DNA of 64,000 bases. Source: Chitinophaga pollutisoli. Lineage in GTDB: Bacteria; Bacteroidota; Bacteroidia; Chitinophagales; Chitinophagaceae. Both the position numbers and the translations under genes were made by a program. The stretch spans positions 558,001 to 622,000 of the forward strand of contig NZ_CP149822.1 of NCBI RefSeq assembly GCF_038396755.1. Reading direction: 5' to 3'. Below, piece after piece: positions 17,914 to 27,286 of this stretch (positions are counted from its first letter, which is position 1; each line of letters begins with the position of its first letter). Below the pieces are notes generated by a model, which was given only the letters and a program-made list of their open reading frames with translations, did no database searches and was not told the origin of the DNA.

Positions 17914-18732
17914 TCAGTTCGTTGTCGTTGTCTGCGTGCGGGTGGTGGGAATGTGCGCCACGGCCGGTTCCCGCATCGGAGCGGTGTATACGTATTTCCC
18001 CTGGCTATTGACCATCACCACGGGCATTTTGCGCGTTTTCTCGAAGTAATCGTAAGCATTCTTCAGATTCAGCCAGAATTTCTGTGCGTCGTTATCGGTG
18101 AGCGATACGCTACCGAGATAATCCATGCTCCGGGCGTTGCCGAAACGCACAGGGAACACGTGTACGGGTATGAAATCCTGTCCCAGGTTTTTGGCGTGCA
18201 CCGCCATCACGTACACTTCGGAAATGTATTCATCCGTCAGCGGGATGCACCCGATGGTCAGGCAGGAACCGTGGATATAGATATCCCCGCCCGGTTTCTT
18301 CTGATCGCTGAGCACGCGGTCGGAATAGTTCGGGTAGTTGATGCCGAGACTCAGGTGGAAACTGCTGTTGGGATTGAAATCGTTGATGTAGTAAAACCCT
18401 TCCGGCACCTGGCGGTCGCCTTCCTTGCGCTTAGGGCCCATCTTCCCGGAAAGGGAGCAGACGCGGTAGGTTTTAACGAGGGTGAAAGTGTCGGCGACAT
18501 TGTTCCGTGCCCAGATCTCCAGCTCGCTGTCCAGCTTAAAGCTGCGGATGTAGAGCTGTTTGGCCGGCCAGGCGATGCCTTTTTTGGCGAATTCCTTTTT
18601 TATGTTCTCTTCCTTCTCACGGAACGCCTCCCCTACTCTCGGGAACAATTTCTGATTCTCGAGGAAGGATTGCTGTGCTTGCGCACTATAGGCGCCGAGG
18701 AGGGATAAAATACCAATAAATAACCGCTTCAT
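17914..18732 (-). CDS. L,D-transpeptidase (YkuD/ErfK family), exported
   Basis: A 272-residue exported protein; the signal peptide MKRLFIGILSLLGAYSAQA is cleaved after AQA. The YkuD catalytic motif is intact: IYIHGSCLTIGCIPLTDEYI, with the conserved histidine, glycine and nucleophilic cysteine (about residues 153-163). Upstream, GPKRKEGDRQVPEGFYYI resembles the YafK-like subgroup. Enzymes of this kind make or cut 3-3 cross-links in peptidoglycan or attach proteins to it. The C-terminal tail is threonine-rich and probably disordered. It is transcribed apart from the GMC operon, with its own terminator. Confidence 0.9.
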   Translation of the reverse strand: MKRLFIGILSLLGAYSAQAQQSFLENQKLFPRVGEAFREKEENIKKEFAKKGIAWPAKQLYIRSFKLDSELEIWARNNVADTFTLVKTYRVCSLSGKMGPKRKEGDRQVPEGFYYINDFNPNSSFHLSLGINYPNYSDRVLSDQKKPGGDIYIHGSCLTIGCIPLTDEYISEVYVMAVHAKNLGQDFIPVHVFPVRFGNARSMDYLGSVSLTDNDAQKFWLNLKNAYDYFEKTRKMPVVMVNSQGKYVYTAPMREPAVAHIPTTRTQTTTTN

Positions 18733-18752
18733 ATCTAGTCTGTCTTACCAAT

Positions 18753-18941
18753 TCATGCCAGAAAATAATATGCCAGGTAGAATAATATAAATGCAAAAAT
18801 AACATATATTATTGAACCTACCTTCCTGTTGGCAAATCTTAATACGTAATGCCGGTTGCCGGCGAAAATCAGGTAGGCGGTAAGTAACTGCATAACGCCT
18901 GCCAGAATAAAAAGATAGCCGAATAAATCTCTTAATTCCAT
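18753..18941 (-). CDS. Small membrane protein, two helices, unknown function
   Basis: A 62-residue hydrophobic protein starting MELRDLFGYLFILAGV. It has two predicted membrane helices (about residues 8-26 and 44-61) joined by a basic loop, HYVLRFANRKVG. The frame is open to an ATG at 19016, but the extra 25 residues are polar and sit in a region that looks non-coding, so the shorter form is preferred. It lies 20 bases before the L,D-transpeptidase on the same strand and may be co-transcribed. I do not recognise a family. Confidence 0.55.
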   Translation of the reverse strand: MELRDLFGYLFILAGVMQLLTAYLIFAGNRHYVLRFANRKVGSIIYVIFAFILFYLAYYFLA

Positions 18942-19059
18942 AAATATTAACGCCAAATTTAACGATTTAGTGGGTAAATGTCTACCTGTTTTGCGAAAAT
19001 TGCTATTTTTAGCCAATACACGTTACCAATCAGCGATTTCCAGATAAACCTGCAGAGGA

Positions 19060-19611
19060 ATGGTGAAATTTCCGAGACATGATGAGCTTTCCGCAGCGAT
19101 CGAGCCGCTGTTCCATCAGTATTATCCGCGGCTGTGCGAGTTCGCGTTCCGATATCTGAACGACGAGGCGCTGGCCGAAGATGTGGTGCAGGACGTATTC
19201 GTGCTCCTTTGCGAGCGCTCCGGCCTGCTCCCCGAATCCGATACCGCCCGGAAAAACTACCTCTATGCAGTGGTCCGCAACGCCTGCTTCAACCGCCTCC
19301 GCCACCTGAAAGTCGTGCACCGGCACCAGGACGAACAGCTGCGCGAACAGCCCTTCTCCCCCGCCGAAGTCCTCGAAACCATTATCAGCACCGAAATGCT
19401 GTCCGCCATGCACGCCGCTGTAGCCTCCCTGCCAGAGGGCTGCGCCGCCGTACTGCGCAAAAGTTACGTGGAAGGCCTGTCCAACACTGAAATCGCCGAA
19501 TCACTGAAAATATCCATCCATACCGTCAAAAGCCAGAAACAAAGGGCTTTATCCCTGCTCCGGGAGCGCCTTGGACCAGGGTTTGTTTTCCTGCTATTCT
19601 TTATTCGTTGA
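19060..19611 (+). CDS. ECF sigma factor (FecI-like) of the first glycan locus
   Basis: RNA polymerase sigma-70 family ECF protein, 183 residues. Region 2 holds FHQYYPRLCEFAFRYLNDEALAEDVVQDVFVLLCE, then LYAVVRNACFNRLRH. Region 4 holds LPEGCAAVLRKSYVEGLSNTEIAESLKISIHTVKSQKQRALSLLRE with a helix-turn-helix. It sits 94 bases before a FecR-type anti-sigma gene and then a SusC whose N-terminus carries an STN domain, the usual trans-envelope signalling set. It probably drives transcription of this susCD-GH16 cluster when substrate binds SusC. Confidence 0.93.
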   Translation: MVKFPRHDELSAAIEPLFHQYYPRLCEFAFRYLNDEALAEDVVQDVFVLLCERSGLLPESDTARKNYLYAVVRNACFNRLRHLKVVHRHQDEQLREQPFSPAEVLETIISTEMLSAMHAAVASLPEGCAAVLRKSYVEGLSNTEIAESLKISIHTVKSQKQRALSLLRERLGPGFVFLLFFIR

Positions 19612-19705
19612 ATGCAATCGGTTGAACAGTAGGAAGTTTTAAAAAATCTTTAAAATTTCCGCCATTGTATTCCATTCTTTTTCACTTCCTGCGTGTAGTA
19701 TAGAC

Positions 19706-20911
19706 ATGACCGAGCCAACAACCGACTGGGGAGATTTACCTTACCGAACCGCCACTTTACTGCTGAAACAGCACCAGGGCGCCATTACCACCGCCGAACT
19801 GCAGGAACTGAATACCCTGGTGGACGCCCCCGCGCGCCAGCGCCTCCTGGCGGAACTTAACGACTTCCCCGCGCTGGAAGCCCGTCTCCAACGACTCGCC
19901 CGTTTCAATAGCGCCGCCGCATGGCAACAGGTCAATGATAAACGCATCCATGCCCATCATAAACGCTCCCCCCGCCAACGCTTCTATTGGGCTGCAGCAG
20001 CCATGCTTACCGGGATTGCCGCCATAGCCTGGTTCCTCTCCTCCCGCCAGATAGAGAACAACCATGCACGCCTCGTGCCCGACGACCGCTTCGGCCATCA
20101 GAACGACGTGCTCCCAGGCACGTCCCGCGCAACGCTCACCTTGTCCAACGGGCAAACCGTCCAGCTCCGGGGAGAAGATTTCCTCCTCGAAGAAAAAGAC
20201 GGTACGCGCCTGCGGAGCGACAGCGGCGCGCTGCAATACAACACCCTCGCCGCTTCCGGCAGCGAAACGCTGTACAACACGCTACGCGTGCCCCTCGCCG
20301 GCACTTACCGCATCGTATTGCCCGACGGCACTGCGGTGTGGCTCAACGCGGCGTCGGAGCTCCGCTTCCCGGTACGTTTCACCGGTAGCCAGCGTATCGT
20401 TTCCCTCCGGGGCGAAGGGTATTTCGAAGTAGCCGCCGACGCACAAAAGCCATTCAGCGTGCAGGTAGAAGGAGACACCATCAACGTGCTCGGCACGGCT
20501 TTCAACATCTCCGCCTATCAATCCGGGCGCACGGCCACCACGCTCGTTTCCGGAAAAGTGGCCATCGCTGCCAGGAAAGGGCGGAAAGCTTTAACGCCCG
20601 GCCAGCAGGCCGTTTCCACCACCACCGCGCTGCAGGTTTCGCCGGCAGACATGGAAAAAGCCACCGCGTGGAAGAACGGGTATTTCTATTTCAGCAACGA
20701 ATCCATTGCCGAAGTCATGCAACAACTGACGCGCTGGTACGGCATCACCGTGGTATACGAAAGTGCGATAGACAGCCGCATGCGCATCGGCGGCAGTATC
20801 AGTAGGGAAGCGAGCCTGGGAGAAGTACTGGAACAGTTGCGGCTCCTGAGCGGGCTGCAGTTCAATATCAGCGGCAGCGAATTGAAAGTAGCCGCCGCAA
20901 AGAAGAAGTAA
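19706..20911 (+). CDS. FecR-family anti-sigma regulator
   Basis: Inner-membrane signal transducer, 401 residues. The cytoplasmic N-terminal part (residues 1-90) ends in a basic stretch, then one membrane helix, WAAAAMLTGIAAIAWFL (about 93-109). The periplasmic FecR domain spans roughly 185-285, with YRIVLPDGTAVWLNAASELRFPVRF and GEGYFEVA. The C-terminal DUF4974-type domain (about 330-398) has FYFSNESIAEVMQQLTRWYGI, which resembles the STN fold and probably contacts the SusC signalling domain. It lies between the sigma factor and susC on the plus strand. Confidence 0.93.
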   Translation: MTEPTTDWGDLPYRTATLLLKQHQGAITTAELQELNTLVDAPARQRLLAELNDFPALEARLQRLARFNSAAAWQQVNDKRIHAHHKRSPRQRFYWAAAAMLTGIAAIAWFLSSRQIENNHARLVPDDRFGHQNDVLPGTSRATLTLSNGQTVQLRGEDFLLEEKDGTRLRSDSGALQYNTLAASGSETLYNTLRVPLAGTYRIVLPDGTAVWLNAASELRFPVRFTGSQRIVSLRGEGYFEVAADAQKPFSVQVEGDTINVLGTAFNISAYQSGRTATTLVSGKVAIAARKGRKALTPGQQAVSTTTALQVSPADMEKATAWKNGYFYFSNESIAEVMQQLTRWYGITVVYESAIDSRMRIGGSISREASLGEVLEQLRLLSGLQFNISGSELKVAAAKKK

Positions 20912-20996
20912 CAGGAACAATTACGCAATCACCAAATCTAAATAGCCATGAAAAAACAGGTATACGACTCTTTATTGAAATGATCATGCATAAAAA

Positions 20997-21024
20997 GGCC
21001 GGCAGCGCACCACCGCTCCCGGCC
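20997..21024 (+). other. Intergenic hairpin between fecR and susC
   Basis: A nested inverted repeat: GGCCGG, one mismatch, AGCG, a 6-base loop, CGCT, one mismatch, CCGGCC. No T tract follows, so it is not a standard terminator. It may shape the susC mRNA 5' end. The 250-base gap around it also has a 12-codon reading frame at 20948-20983 that could be a leader peptide or chance. Confidence 0.45.
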
Positions 21025-21083
21025 CGGGCATGAAGCCACGTTAGAATGACACAATGATTATTCAATCCTAACAATGTAAATCT

Positions 21084-24000
21084 ATGCATTTCCAAATTGC
21101 GGGCAAAACATGCCGGCCAGGAGCCGCACGCCCATGTTTTGCCGGGCCGCTAATCCTTAGAACCATGAAGATCACGCTAGCGCTGCTCTTTACTTTCTCC
21201 CTCGGGGTATTCGCTTCCGGAAAAGCGCAACACGTTACGCTTTCCGTTAAAAACATGCCCCTGCGGGAAGTCTTTTCCCGGATGAAACAACAAACGGGCT
21301 ATCATTTCCTCTACCAGGAAGATGTGCTCACCCATGCCGATCCCGTAACGATCAGCATAAAAGAAACGCCGGTCCTCAGCGTCCTCCACGCCCTCCTGCC
21401 TGCGCGGGCGCTGGATTTCCGTGTCAACGGCCGTAATATCACCGTACTGAAATCCGCCGGCGCACCCGTCCGCAAGAATATCGAAGTGCGCGGCACCGTG
21501 CGTGATTCCAGCACCGTTTTACAGGGCGTGACCGTCATCGTAAAAGACAGCCGCCCCATCATCGGCACCGCCACCGACGCCAACGGCCGGTTCATCCTCG
21601 ACGTTCCTGACAATGCCGTGCTGGAATTCAACTTCATTGGCTACATCCCCCAACAGATACCCATTTCCGGCAGGAGCGTCATCGATGTCCTGCTGCTGCC
21701 TGATACAAAAGGATTGGGTGAAGTGGTGGTTGTGGGATTCGGGCAACAAAAGAAGAGCAGCCTCGTCAGCTCCATCAGCACCATCAAAGGCGAGCAGCTC
21801 CGCATGCCTACCCGCAGCCTGTCCAACAACCTCGCCGGGCAGATTCCCGGCCTCATCGCCGTGCAGCGTTCCGGCGAACCGGGTTATGACAACGCAGAGT
21901 TCTGGATCAGGGGCGTGAGCTCGTTTGCGGGCGGCACCAGCCCGCTCGTATTGGTCGATGGTATCCCCCGTAACATGAACGACATCGAGCCCGATGAAAT
22001 TGAAACCTTCACGCTGCTCAAAGACGCCGCGGCCACCGCGGTGTACGGGGCCGAAGGCGCCAACGGCGTCATCCTCATCACTTCCAAACGCGGCATGGCG
22101 CAGAAAACGCGCATCACTTACCGCGGCGAATACAGTCAGCTGAAACCTACGCGCCGCCCGCGTTTCGCCAACTCATACGACTATTTATCCCTATACAACG
22201 AAGCCCTCCGCAACGAAGGCAGAGATCCCCAGTTCAGCGACGAATTGCTGGCGAAATACAAATCCGGCGAAGATCCGGACCTGTATCCCAGCAGCAACTG
22301 GTGGAACCTCCTCATGCGCGACCACACCAACAACACCCGTCATACGCTCAACTTCAGGGGCGGCGGCGACCGCATGCGGTTCTTCGTTTCCGGCGCCTAT
22401 TTCTCCGAAAGCGGGCTCTATAAAGTGAACCCCGATTACAACAACAACGCCGGCGTTAAACGTTACAACCTCCGTAGCAACATCGACCTGGACGTTACCA
22501 AAACGACCCTGCTGCGCGTGGACCTGAGCGGTCAATACCTACAAACGAATTACCCCGGCTTTGGCGCCACCAACCTGTTCGAGCGCTTCTCCCGCATCCC
22601 GCCGCACCTGTTCCCCGCCGTGTATTCCGACGGAACGCTCGCCGGGCACCCCACGCAGAATAACAACAAGCTCAATCCATACAACCAGCTCGTGGAATCA
22701 GGTTATCAGAAGGAATGGAGAACGGGCATCCAGTCGCGGGTGGACCTCGAGCAGAAACTCGACATCCTCACGCAGGGCCTGAAAATCCGTGCCGCCATCA
22801 GTTATGACGCTAACACCCTCTACCGGATGACGCGCATCAAAACGCCTTCCACGTTCTTTGCCACCGGCCGCGACGCCGATGGAAAACTGATCTATAAACA
22901 AATCAGCAACAGCACGCCCTTTGGTGAGCCGATAGAAGGCAGTTCCGGCGACAAGAACATCTACATGGAAGCCGCGCTGAATTACGACCGCACTTTCGGC
23001 AAACACGTGGTAAGCGCCATGGCATTGACTTACCAGAAAGAAAAACAATTGCAGTCCGACGCACTCGCCTTCCGCAAACAGGCCTATATCGGCCGCACGG
23101 TTTATACTTTCGACAGCCGCTATACGATCGAAGCCAACTTCGGTATCACAGGCAGCGAAAACTTCGCGGAAGGGCACCGTTACGGCTTCTTTCCGGCGGT
23201 GGGCGTGGCCTGGAACGTCACCAACGAGCCTTTCTTCCCCGAATCCCTGTCCAGAACGGTGAGCAACCTGAAACTGCGCGCCTCCGTTGGCCGCACCGGG
23301 AACGACAACCTCCTCAATGACCGTTTCGGATACAGGGCCACTTTCGGTAATGGCACCGGTTACAACTGGGGTATCGGCACCTCCGGCGCGAGCAACGGCA
23401 TAGGCAACGGTCTTGTTGAAGACAAATTCTCATCCCCGACCCTGGCGTGGGAAGTGGAGGTGAAAAAGAATTACGGGATCGACGTTACGCTGCTCAACGG
23501 CGCCATCGACTTCCAGGTGGATTATTTCGACAACCGCCGGACGGACATTCTCCTCCGTCGCCGCACCATCCCAGGTATCGCCGGTTTCCGCGTAGCGCCC
23601 TGGCAGAACTTCGGCATCGTGGAGAACAAAGGCATCGACGGCTCGATGAACCTGCGCCACAAAGTCGGTGAAGTGATGTTGTCCGCCCGTGGCAACCTGA
23701 CGCTCGCCCGCAACAAAATCATCGAATACGACGAAGTGCCACAGCTCTATCCCTGGATGAATAAGACCGGAACGCGCCTGAATGCGCTGGAAAACTTCCT
23801 CATAGCCGAGCGCCTGTTCTCCGACGAAGATTTCAATATCACCACCGCGCCGGACGGCAGTAAAACCTATGTATTGAAAGACGGCATTGCTCCTACCCGT
23901 TTTATTGGCCAGGTGATGCCCGGCGACATCAAGTACAAAGACCTCAATGGCGACGGGATCGTGGATGATCTTGACCGGGTAAAAGACGTCGCCAATCCCA

Positions 24001-24503
24001 CCGTTCCCGAACTCATCTACGGCTTTGGCCTCAATGCCGAATGGAAAGGATTCTACGCCAGCGTATTCTTCCAGGGCGCAGGCCGCGTTTCCGTCAATAT
24101 CAACGACCAATCAAACGCCTTCATGCCTTTCCATTGGGGGATCGACGAAAGCAATGTTCGCCAGGAAATCGTGGACAGCCGCTGGACACAGGAAAACCCG
24201 CGCCAGGACGTATTCTTCCCACGCCTGCGCGTCTCCGAAATGGCGAATACCAACACCGCCAGCACCTGGTGGGTGAAAGACGGCTCGTTCATCCGTCTGA
24301 AAAACGTTGAAGCCGGTTACAATTTCAACAGCAAACTCATCCAGCGCGCGAAAATGAGAAACGCCCGCATTTATATTATGGGCAACAACGTTGCGCTGTG
24401 GGACCACCTCGGCATCTACGATCCTGAACTGGGCAACAGCGCCGGCGGCACCCGCTACCCGCTTCCCAGTACCTGGACGGCAGGACTTGAAATCACACTT
24501 TAA
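21084..24503 (+). CDS. SusC/RagA TonB-linked outer membrane protein with STN signalling domain
   Basis: Glycan-importing TonB-dependent porin, 1139 residues. Starting at 21084 gives a 27-residue extension before the signal peptide MKITLALLFTFSLGVFASG; such extensions are common in STN-bearing SusC proteins, but the ATG at 21165 is a valid alternative. After the signal come an STN domain (about residues 50-115, LSVKNMPLREVFSRMKQQTGYHFLYQED), a carboxypeptidase-like domain (about 130-205), the plug (TRSLSNNLAGQIPGLIAVQRSGEPGYDNAEFWIRGVSSF onward) and the beta-barrel. It works with the SusD downstream and signals through the FecR and sigma genes upstream. Confidence 0.94.
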   Translation: MHFQIAGKTCRPGAARPCFAGPLILRTMKITLALLFTFSLGVFASGKAQHVTLSVKNMPLREVFSRMKQQTGYHFLYQEDVLTHADPVTISIKETPVLSVLHALLPARALDFRVNGRNITVLKSAGAPVRKNIEVRGTVRDSSTVLQGVTVIVKDSRPIIGTATDANGRFILDVPDNAVLEFNFIGYIPQQIPISGRSVIDVLLLPDTKGLGEVVVVGFGQQKKSSLVSSISTIKGEQLRMPTRSLSNNLAGQIPGLIAVQRSGEPGYDNAEFWIRGVSSFAGGTSPLVLVDGIPRNMNDIEPDEIETFTLLKDAAATAVYGAEGANGVILITSKRGMAQKTRITYRGEYSQLKPTRRPRFANSYDYLSLYNEALRNEGRDPQFSDELLAKYKSGEDPDLYPSSNWWNLLMRDHTNNTRHTLNFRGGGDRMRFFVSGAYFSESGLYKVNPDYNNNAGVKRYNLRSNIDLDVTKTTLLRVDLSGQYLQTNYPGFGATNLFERFSRIPPHLFPAVYSDGTLAGHPTQNNNKLNPYNQLVESGYQKEWRTGIQSRVDLEQKLDILTQGLKIRAAISYDANTLYRMTRIKTPSTFFATGRDADGKLIYKQISNSTPFGEPIEGSSGDKNIYMEAALNYDRTFGKHVVSAMALTYQKEKQLQSDALAFRKQAYIGRTVYTFDSRYTIEANFGITGSENFAEGHRYGFFPAVGVAWNVTNEPFFPESLSRTVSNLKLRASVGRTGNDNLLNDRFGYRATFGNGTGYNWGIGTSGASNGIGNGLVEDKFSSPTLAWEVEVKKNYGIDVTLLNGAIDFQVDYFDNRRTDILLRRRTIPGIAGFRVAPWQNFGIVENKGIDGSMNLRHKVGEVMLSARGNLTLARNKIIEYDEVPQLYPWMNKTGTRLNALENFLIAERLFSDEDFNITTAPDGSKTYVLKDGIAPTRFIGQVMPGDIKYKDLNGDGIVDDLDRVKDVANPTVPELIYGFGLNAEWKGFYASVFFQGAGRVSVNINDQSNAFMPFHWGIDESNVRQEIVDSRWTQENPRQDVFFPRLRVSEMANTNTASTWWVKDGSFIRLKNVEAGYNFNSKLIQRAKMRNARIYIMGNNVALWDHLGIYDPELGNSAGGTRYPLPSTWTAGLEITL
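21102..21143 (+). repeat. 11-bp perfect inverted repeat at the susC 5' end
   Basis: GGCAAAACATG at 21102-21112 and its exact complement at 21133-21143, with a 20-base GC-rich spacer. It lies just before the internal ATG at 21165. Depending on the start used, it is either in the leader or in the coding sequence of the N-terminal extension. It could fold at the translation start of susC; this role is inferred. Confidence 0.5.
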
Positions 24504-24517
24504 ACGAATCGACCGAC

Positions 24518-26356
24518 ATGAAATATATTTTCCACTCACTGATTATCGCAGCTACCGCATTCGGCACTGTTTCGTGCAATAAAAGTTATCTCGACGTGTC
24601 CAAAGAACTGGCCGAAGACCGCGATATGCAGAAAATCTTTTCCACCCCGGCAGATGTGCGCAAGTGGCACCGTAATATCTATGCAGGCATCCCTAATTTA
24701 GCCAACTACAGCCGCAACGATATTACCGGGCTCGACAATCCCTGGCTCCGCATGACCGACGAGGTGAAGCTCCGCCAGGTGACGGAATACAACCTGGCGC
24801 CCTATACGCTCAGCCATTCCACCTGGTCGCGCTGGGCTTTGTACCAATACATCCGCCAGGCCAATATCTTCCTTGCCAACGCCGTAGAGATTCCCGCATC
24901 CGGCCTGGCCGATTTCGTGGACGCCGCAGAGCTCGCCGAGCTGAAAGTGCAGGCCCGCTTCCTGCGCGCTTACTACCATTACCTGCTGTTCGAGTTATAC
25001 GGCCCTGTCACGATCATGACGGACGTCGCCGATCCCAATAGCAAGAACCTCGATTACGCGCGCAACTCCGTGGATGAGGTAGTAAATTTCGTGTATGACG
25101 AACTGACCGCCTGCATCGCGGAGTTGAAAGATCCGGACCTGACCAAACAGGAACTGCTGGCCCTGCCTACCAAAGGCACCGCCCTGGCCATACGCGCGCG
25201 GTTGATGATGTATGCCGCCAGCCCCCTGTTCAACGGCGGCTATTCCGAAGCGCTGGCCGTCACGAACAAAGACGGCAAAAGGCTCTTCCCCGATGCCGAT
25301 CCCGCCAAATGGGACAAAGCCCTCGAAGCCGTGAAAGCCGTCATCGACTATGCGGAATCCGGCCACTATGCCCTACACCGCGAAATGACAGGCACCGCTT
25401 ACGATCCCGACAAGAGCCTGTATGAACTGCACATGAAATACAACAAGGAGATCATCTTCGCCCGTTCGGATGTGAACTGGGGATCGGTGCCGACTGTTGG
25501 TGTCGACGGATGGTCGGTGCCCCGCGGCGCCCGCGGCGGCAGCAACGCCACCGGTTACATCGCCGCCACGCAGGAGCTGGTGGATGCATTCTTCATGAAC
25601 GACGGCCTTCCCATCGATGAATCCCCCAAATACAGCGAAACCGGCATGTCGGAAGCAGGGGACGATGTGACGGGGCGCACCACGCCCGGCACTTTCCGGA
25701 TGTACGTCAACCGTGAGCCCAGGTTTTACCAGGCTATCTTCTACAACGGCCGGCGCTGGCATGTTGGGAACGAAGAGATCTGGTTCAACAAAGACGGCAA
25801 CAGCGACAACAGGGTCCAGGACCACGCCCGCACGGGTTATATCTTTTACAAAAAACTCAGCAAGCGCGTCTATAACCAGGGATCCCACCCGAAAAGCGAG
25901 TACCGTCCGGGCATCATCCACCGCCTCGCGGAATTTTACCTGTTATATGCCGAAGTGCTGAACGAAGTAAGGCCTTCCGATCCCAACATCATCACTTACA
26001 TCGACAAGGTACGCGAGCGCGCGGGCATTCCCCTGTTGGCGGATATCAAACCGCAGATCCGGGGCAACCAGGTCGCGCAGCGCGAGGCTGTGCGCGCCGA
26101 AATGCGTGTGGAACTGGCCGGCGAAGGGCAACGTTACTTTGACGTGCGCCGCTGGATGATTGCCGAAAACCCCTCCGGCAAAGGCGCGCAGGGCGGACCT
26201 TATTACGGCATGGATATGAACGCCCCCACGCTGGAAGGCTTCTACAAACGCACCGTGATCGAAAACCGGGGATGGACGCGCGCCATGTACCTTTATCCCA
26301 TCCCGCTGAACGACATCCAGAACAGCCGGCTGCTCGTCCAGAATCCCGGGTATTGA
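24518..26356 (+). CDS. SusD/RagB-type surface glycan-binding lipoprotein
   Basis: Outer-surface partner of the SusC just upstream (14-base gap), 612 residues. The signal peptide ends in a lipobox, GTVSC, at about residue 21, followed by NKSYLDV, a typical SusD start. The TPR-like helical core includes AELAELKVQARFLRAYYHYLLFELYGPV near residues 130-155. The C-terminal half has RLAEFYLLYAEVLNEV and YIDKVRERAGIPLL. It probably captures oligosaccharides released by the GH16 enzyme encoded next and passes them to SusC. Confidence 0.94.
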   Translation: MKYIFHSLIIAATAFGTVSCNKSYLDVSKELAEDRDMQKIFSTPADVRKWHRNIYAGIPNLANYSRNDITGLDNPWLRMTDEVKLRQVTEYNLAPYTLSHSTWSRWALYQYIRQANIFLANAVEIPASGLADFVDAAELAELKVQARFLRAYYHYLLFELYGPVTIMTDVADPNSKNLDYARNSVDEVVNFVYDELTACIAELKDPDLTKQELLALPTKGTALAIRARLMMYAASPLFNGGYSEALAVTNKDGKRLFPDADPAKWDKALEAVKAVIDYAESGHYALHREMTGTAYDPDKSLYELHMKYNKEIIFARSDVNWGSVPTVGVDGWSVPRGARGGSNATGYIAATQELVDAFFMNDGLPIDESPKYSETGMSEAGDDVTGRTTPGTFRMYVNREPRFYQAIFYNGRRWHVGNEEIWFNKDGNSDNRVQDHARTGYIFYKKLSKRVYNQGSHPKSEYRPGIIHRLAEFYLLYAEVLNEVRPSDPNIITYIDKVRERAGIPLLADIKPQIRGNQVAQREAVRAEMRVELAGEGQRYFDVRRWMIAENPSGKGAQGGPYYGMDMNAPTLEGFYKRTVIENRGWTRAMYLYPIPLNDIQNSRLLVQNPGY

Positions 26357-26381
26357 TCAAAACGTTTAATTATCTTCAAAC

Positions 26382-27214
26382 ATGCAACTCACGCTCCTCC
26401 TGGCTGCCGCACTTCACTGCGGCGGCCTCACCGCCCCCGTTTCGCAGCAAGACAGCAGCGGGTATACCCTCGTCTGGAACGACGAATTTGATACCGATGG
26501 CCGCCCCGATCCCGCCAAATGGGATTATGAGCGCGGCTTCGAGCGCAACCGGGAACCGCAATGGTACCAACCCGGCAACGCCACCTGCAAAAACGGCTTC
26601 CTGACCATTGAGGCCCGCAAGGAACGCGTCGCCAATCCGAATTTCGATCCCGCCAGCAGCGACTGGAAAAAAACCGCCAGTTCGCGGAATACACTTCTAC
26701 CTCCATGATCACCCGTGGCAAATTCCAGTTTAAATACGGAAGGGTCACCCTCCGGGCGAAAATCGACGTCCGCAAAGGCAGCTGGCCCGCATTCTGGATG
26801 CTCGGCGCCAATCGCGCAAACGGAGGATGGCCCGCTTGCGGAGAAGTGGACATCATGGAATTCTACCGCGGCAACCTCCTGGCAAATGCCTGCTGGCAAG
26901 GCACGGACAAAACCGTTTGGGACGAAGCCAAATGGCCCGTAGCAGCCTGGGGCGGTGAAAAATGGGCGGAACAGTTCCACGAATGGGAGTTGGTGTGGGA
27001 TGAAAACAGTATGGTCATCTCTGTTGATGGCAAAGTCCTCAACACCATTGATGTAGCCGCTGCTAAAAACGAACGCCGGGGAAATCTCCCCTTCCGGGAA
27101 GACTTTTTCCTGCTGCTCAACGTGGCATTGGGACAAGGCGGCGAAGAAGTTCCCGACGCCCACATGCCCATGCGCATGGTCGTAGACTATGTGCGTGTTT
27201 ACCAACGCCAATAG
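26382..27214 (+). CDS. Glycoside hydrolase family 16 glycanase (reading frame broken)
   Basis: Secreted beta-glycanase of family GH16, about 277 residues when joined. The N-terminal part (26382-26708) has a hydrophobic export signal and YTLVWNDEFDTDGRPDPAKWDYE. The C-terminal part (frame of 26705-27214) has GKFQFKYGRVTLRAKI, the catalytic motif GEVDIMEF with its two glutamates, and the end strand MRMVVDYVRVYQRQ. The join falls at a run of seven A at 26667-26673; one more A would give WKKNRQFAEYTSTSM, exactly what the family shows there. It closes the susCD operon, so a beta-glucan or galactan substrate is likely; the subfamily is undecided. Confidence 0.85.
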
Positions 27215-27237
27215 TGATATATTTGACTACAAGAAGT

Positions 27238-27266
27238 AAGGGGATGACCAGGCCGGTCATCCCCTT
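27238..27266 (+). terminator. Terminator between the two convergent glycan operons
   Basis: Perfect 12-bp arms (AAGGGGATGACC at 27238-27249 and its complement at 27255-27266) with a 5-base loop, followed on the plus strand by TTATTTACG. It lies between the GH16 stop and the converging acyltransferase stop and could serve both strands. Confidence 0.85.
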
Positions 27267-27286
27267 TTATTTACGTGCGACAGTCA

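Noticed and set aside
18942..19016. Longer start for the small membrane protein
   Set aside because: The extra 25 residues are polar and lie in AT-rich DNA that looks like a leader; the ATG at 18941 gives a compact two-helix protein.
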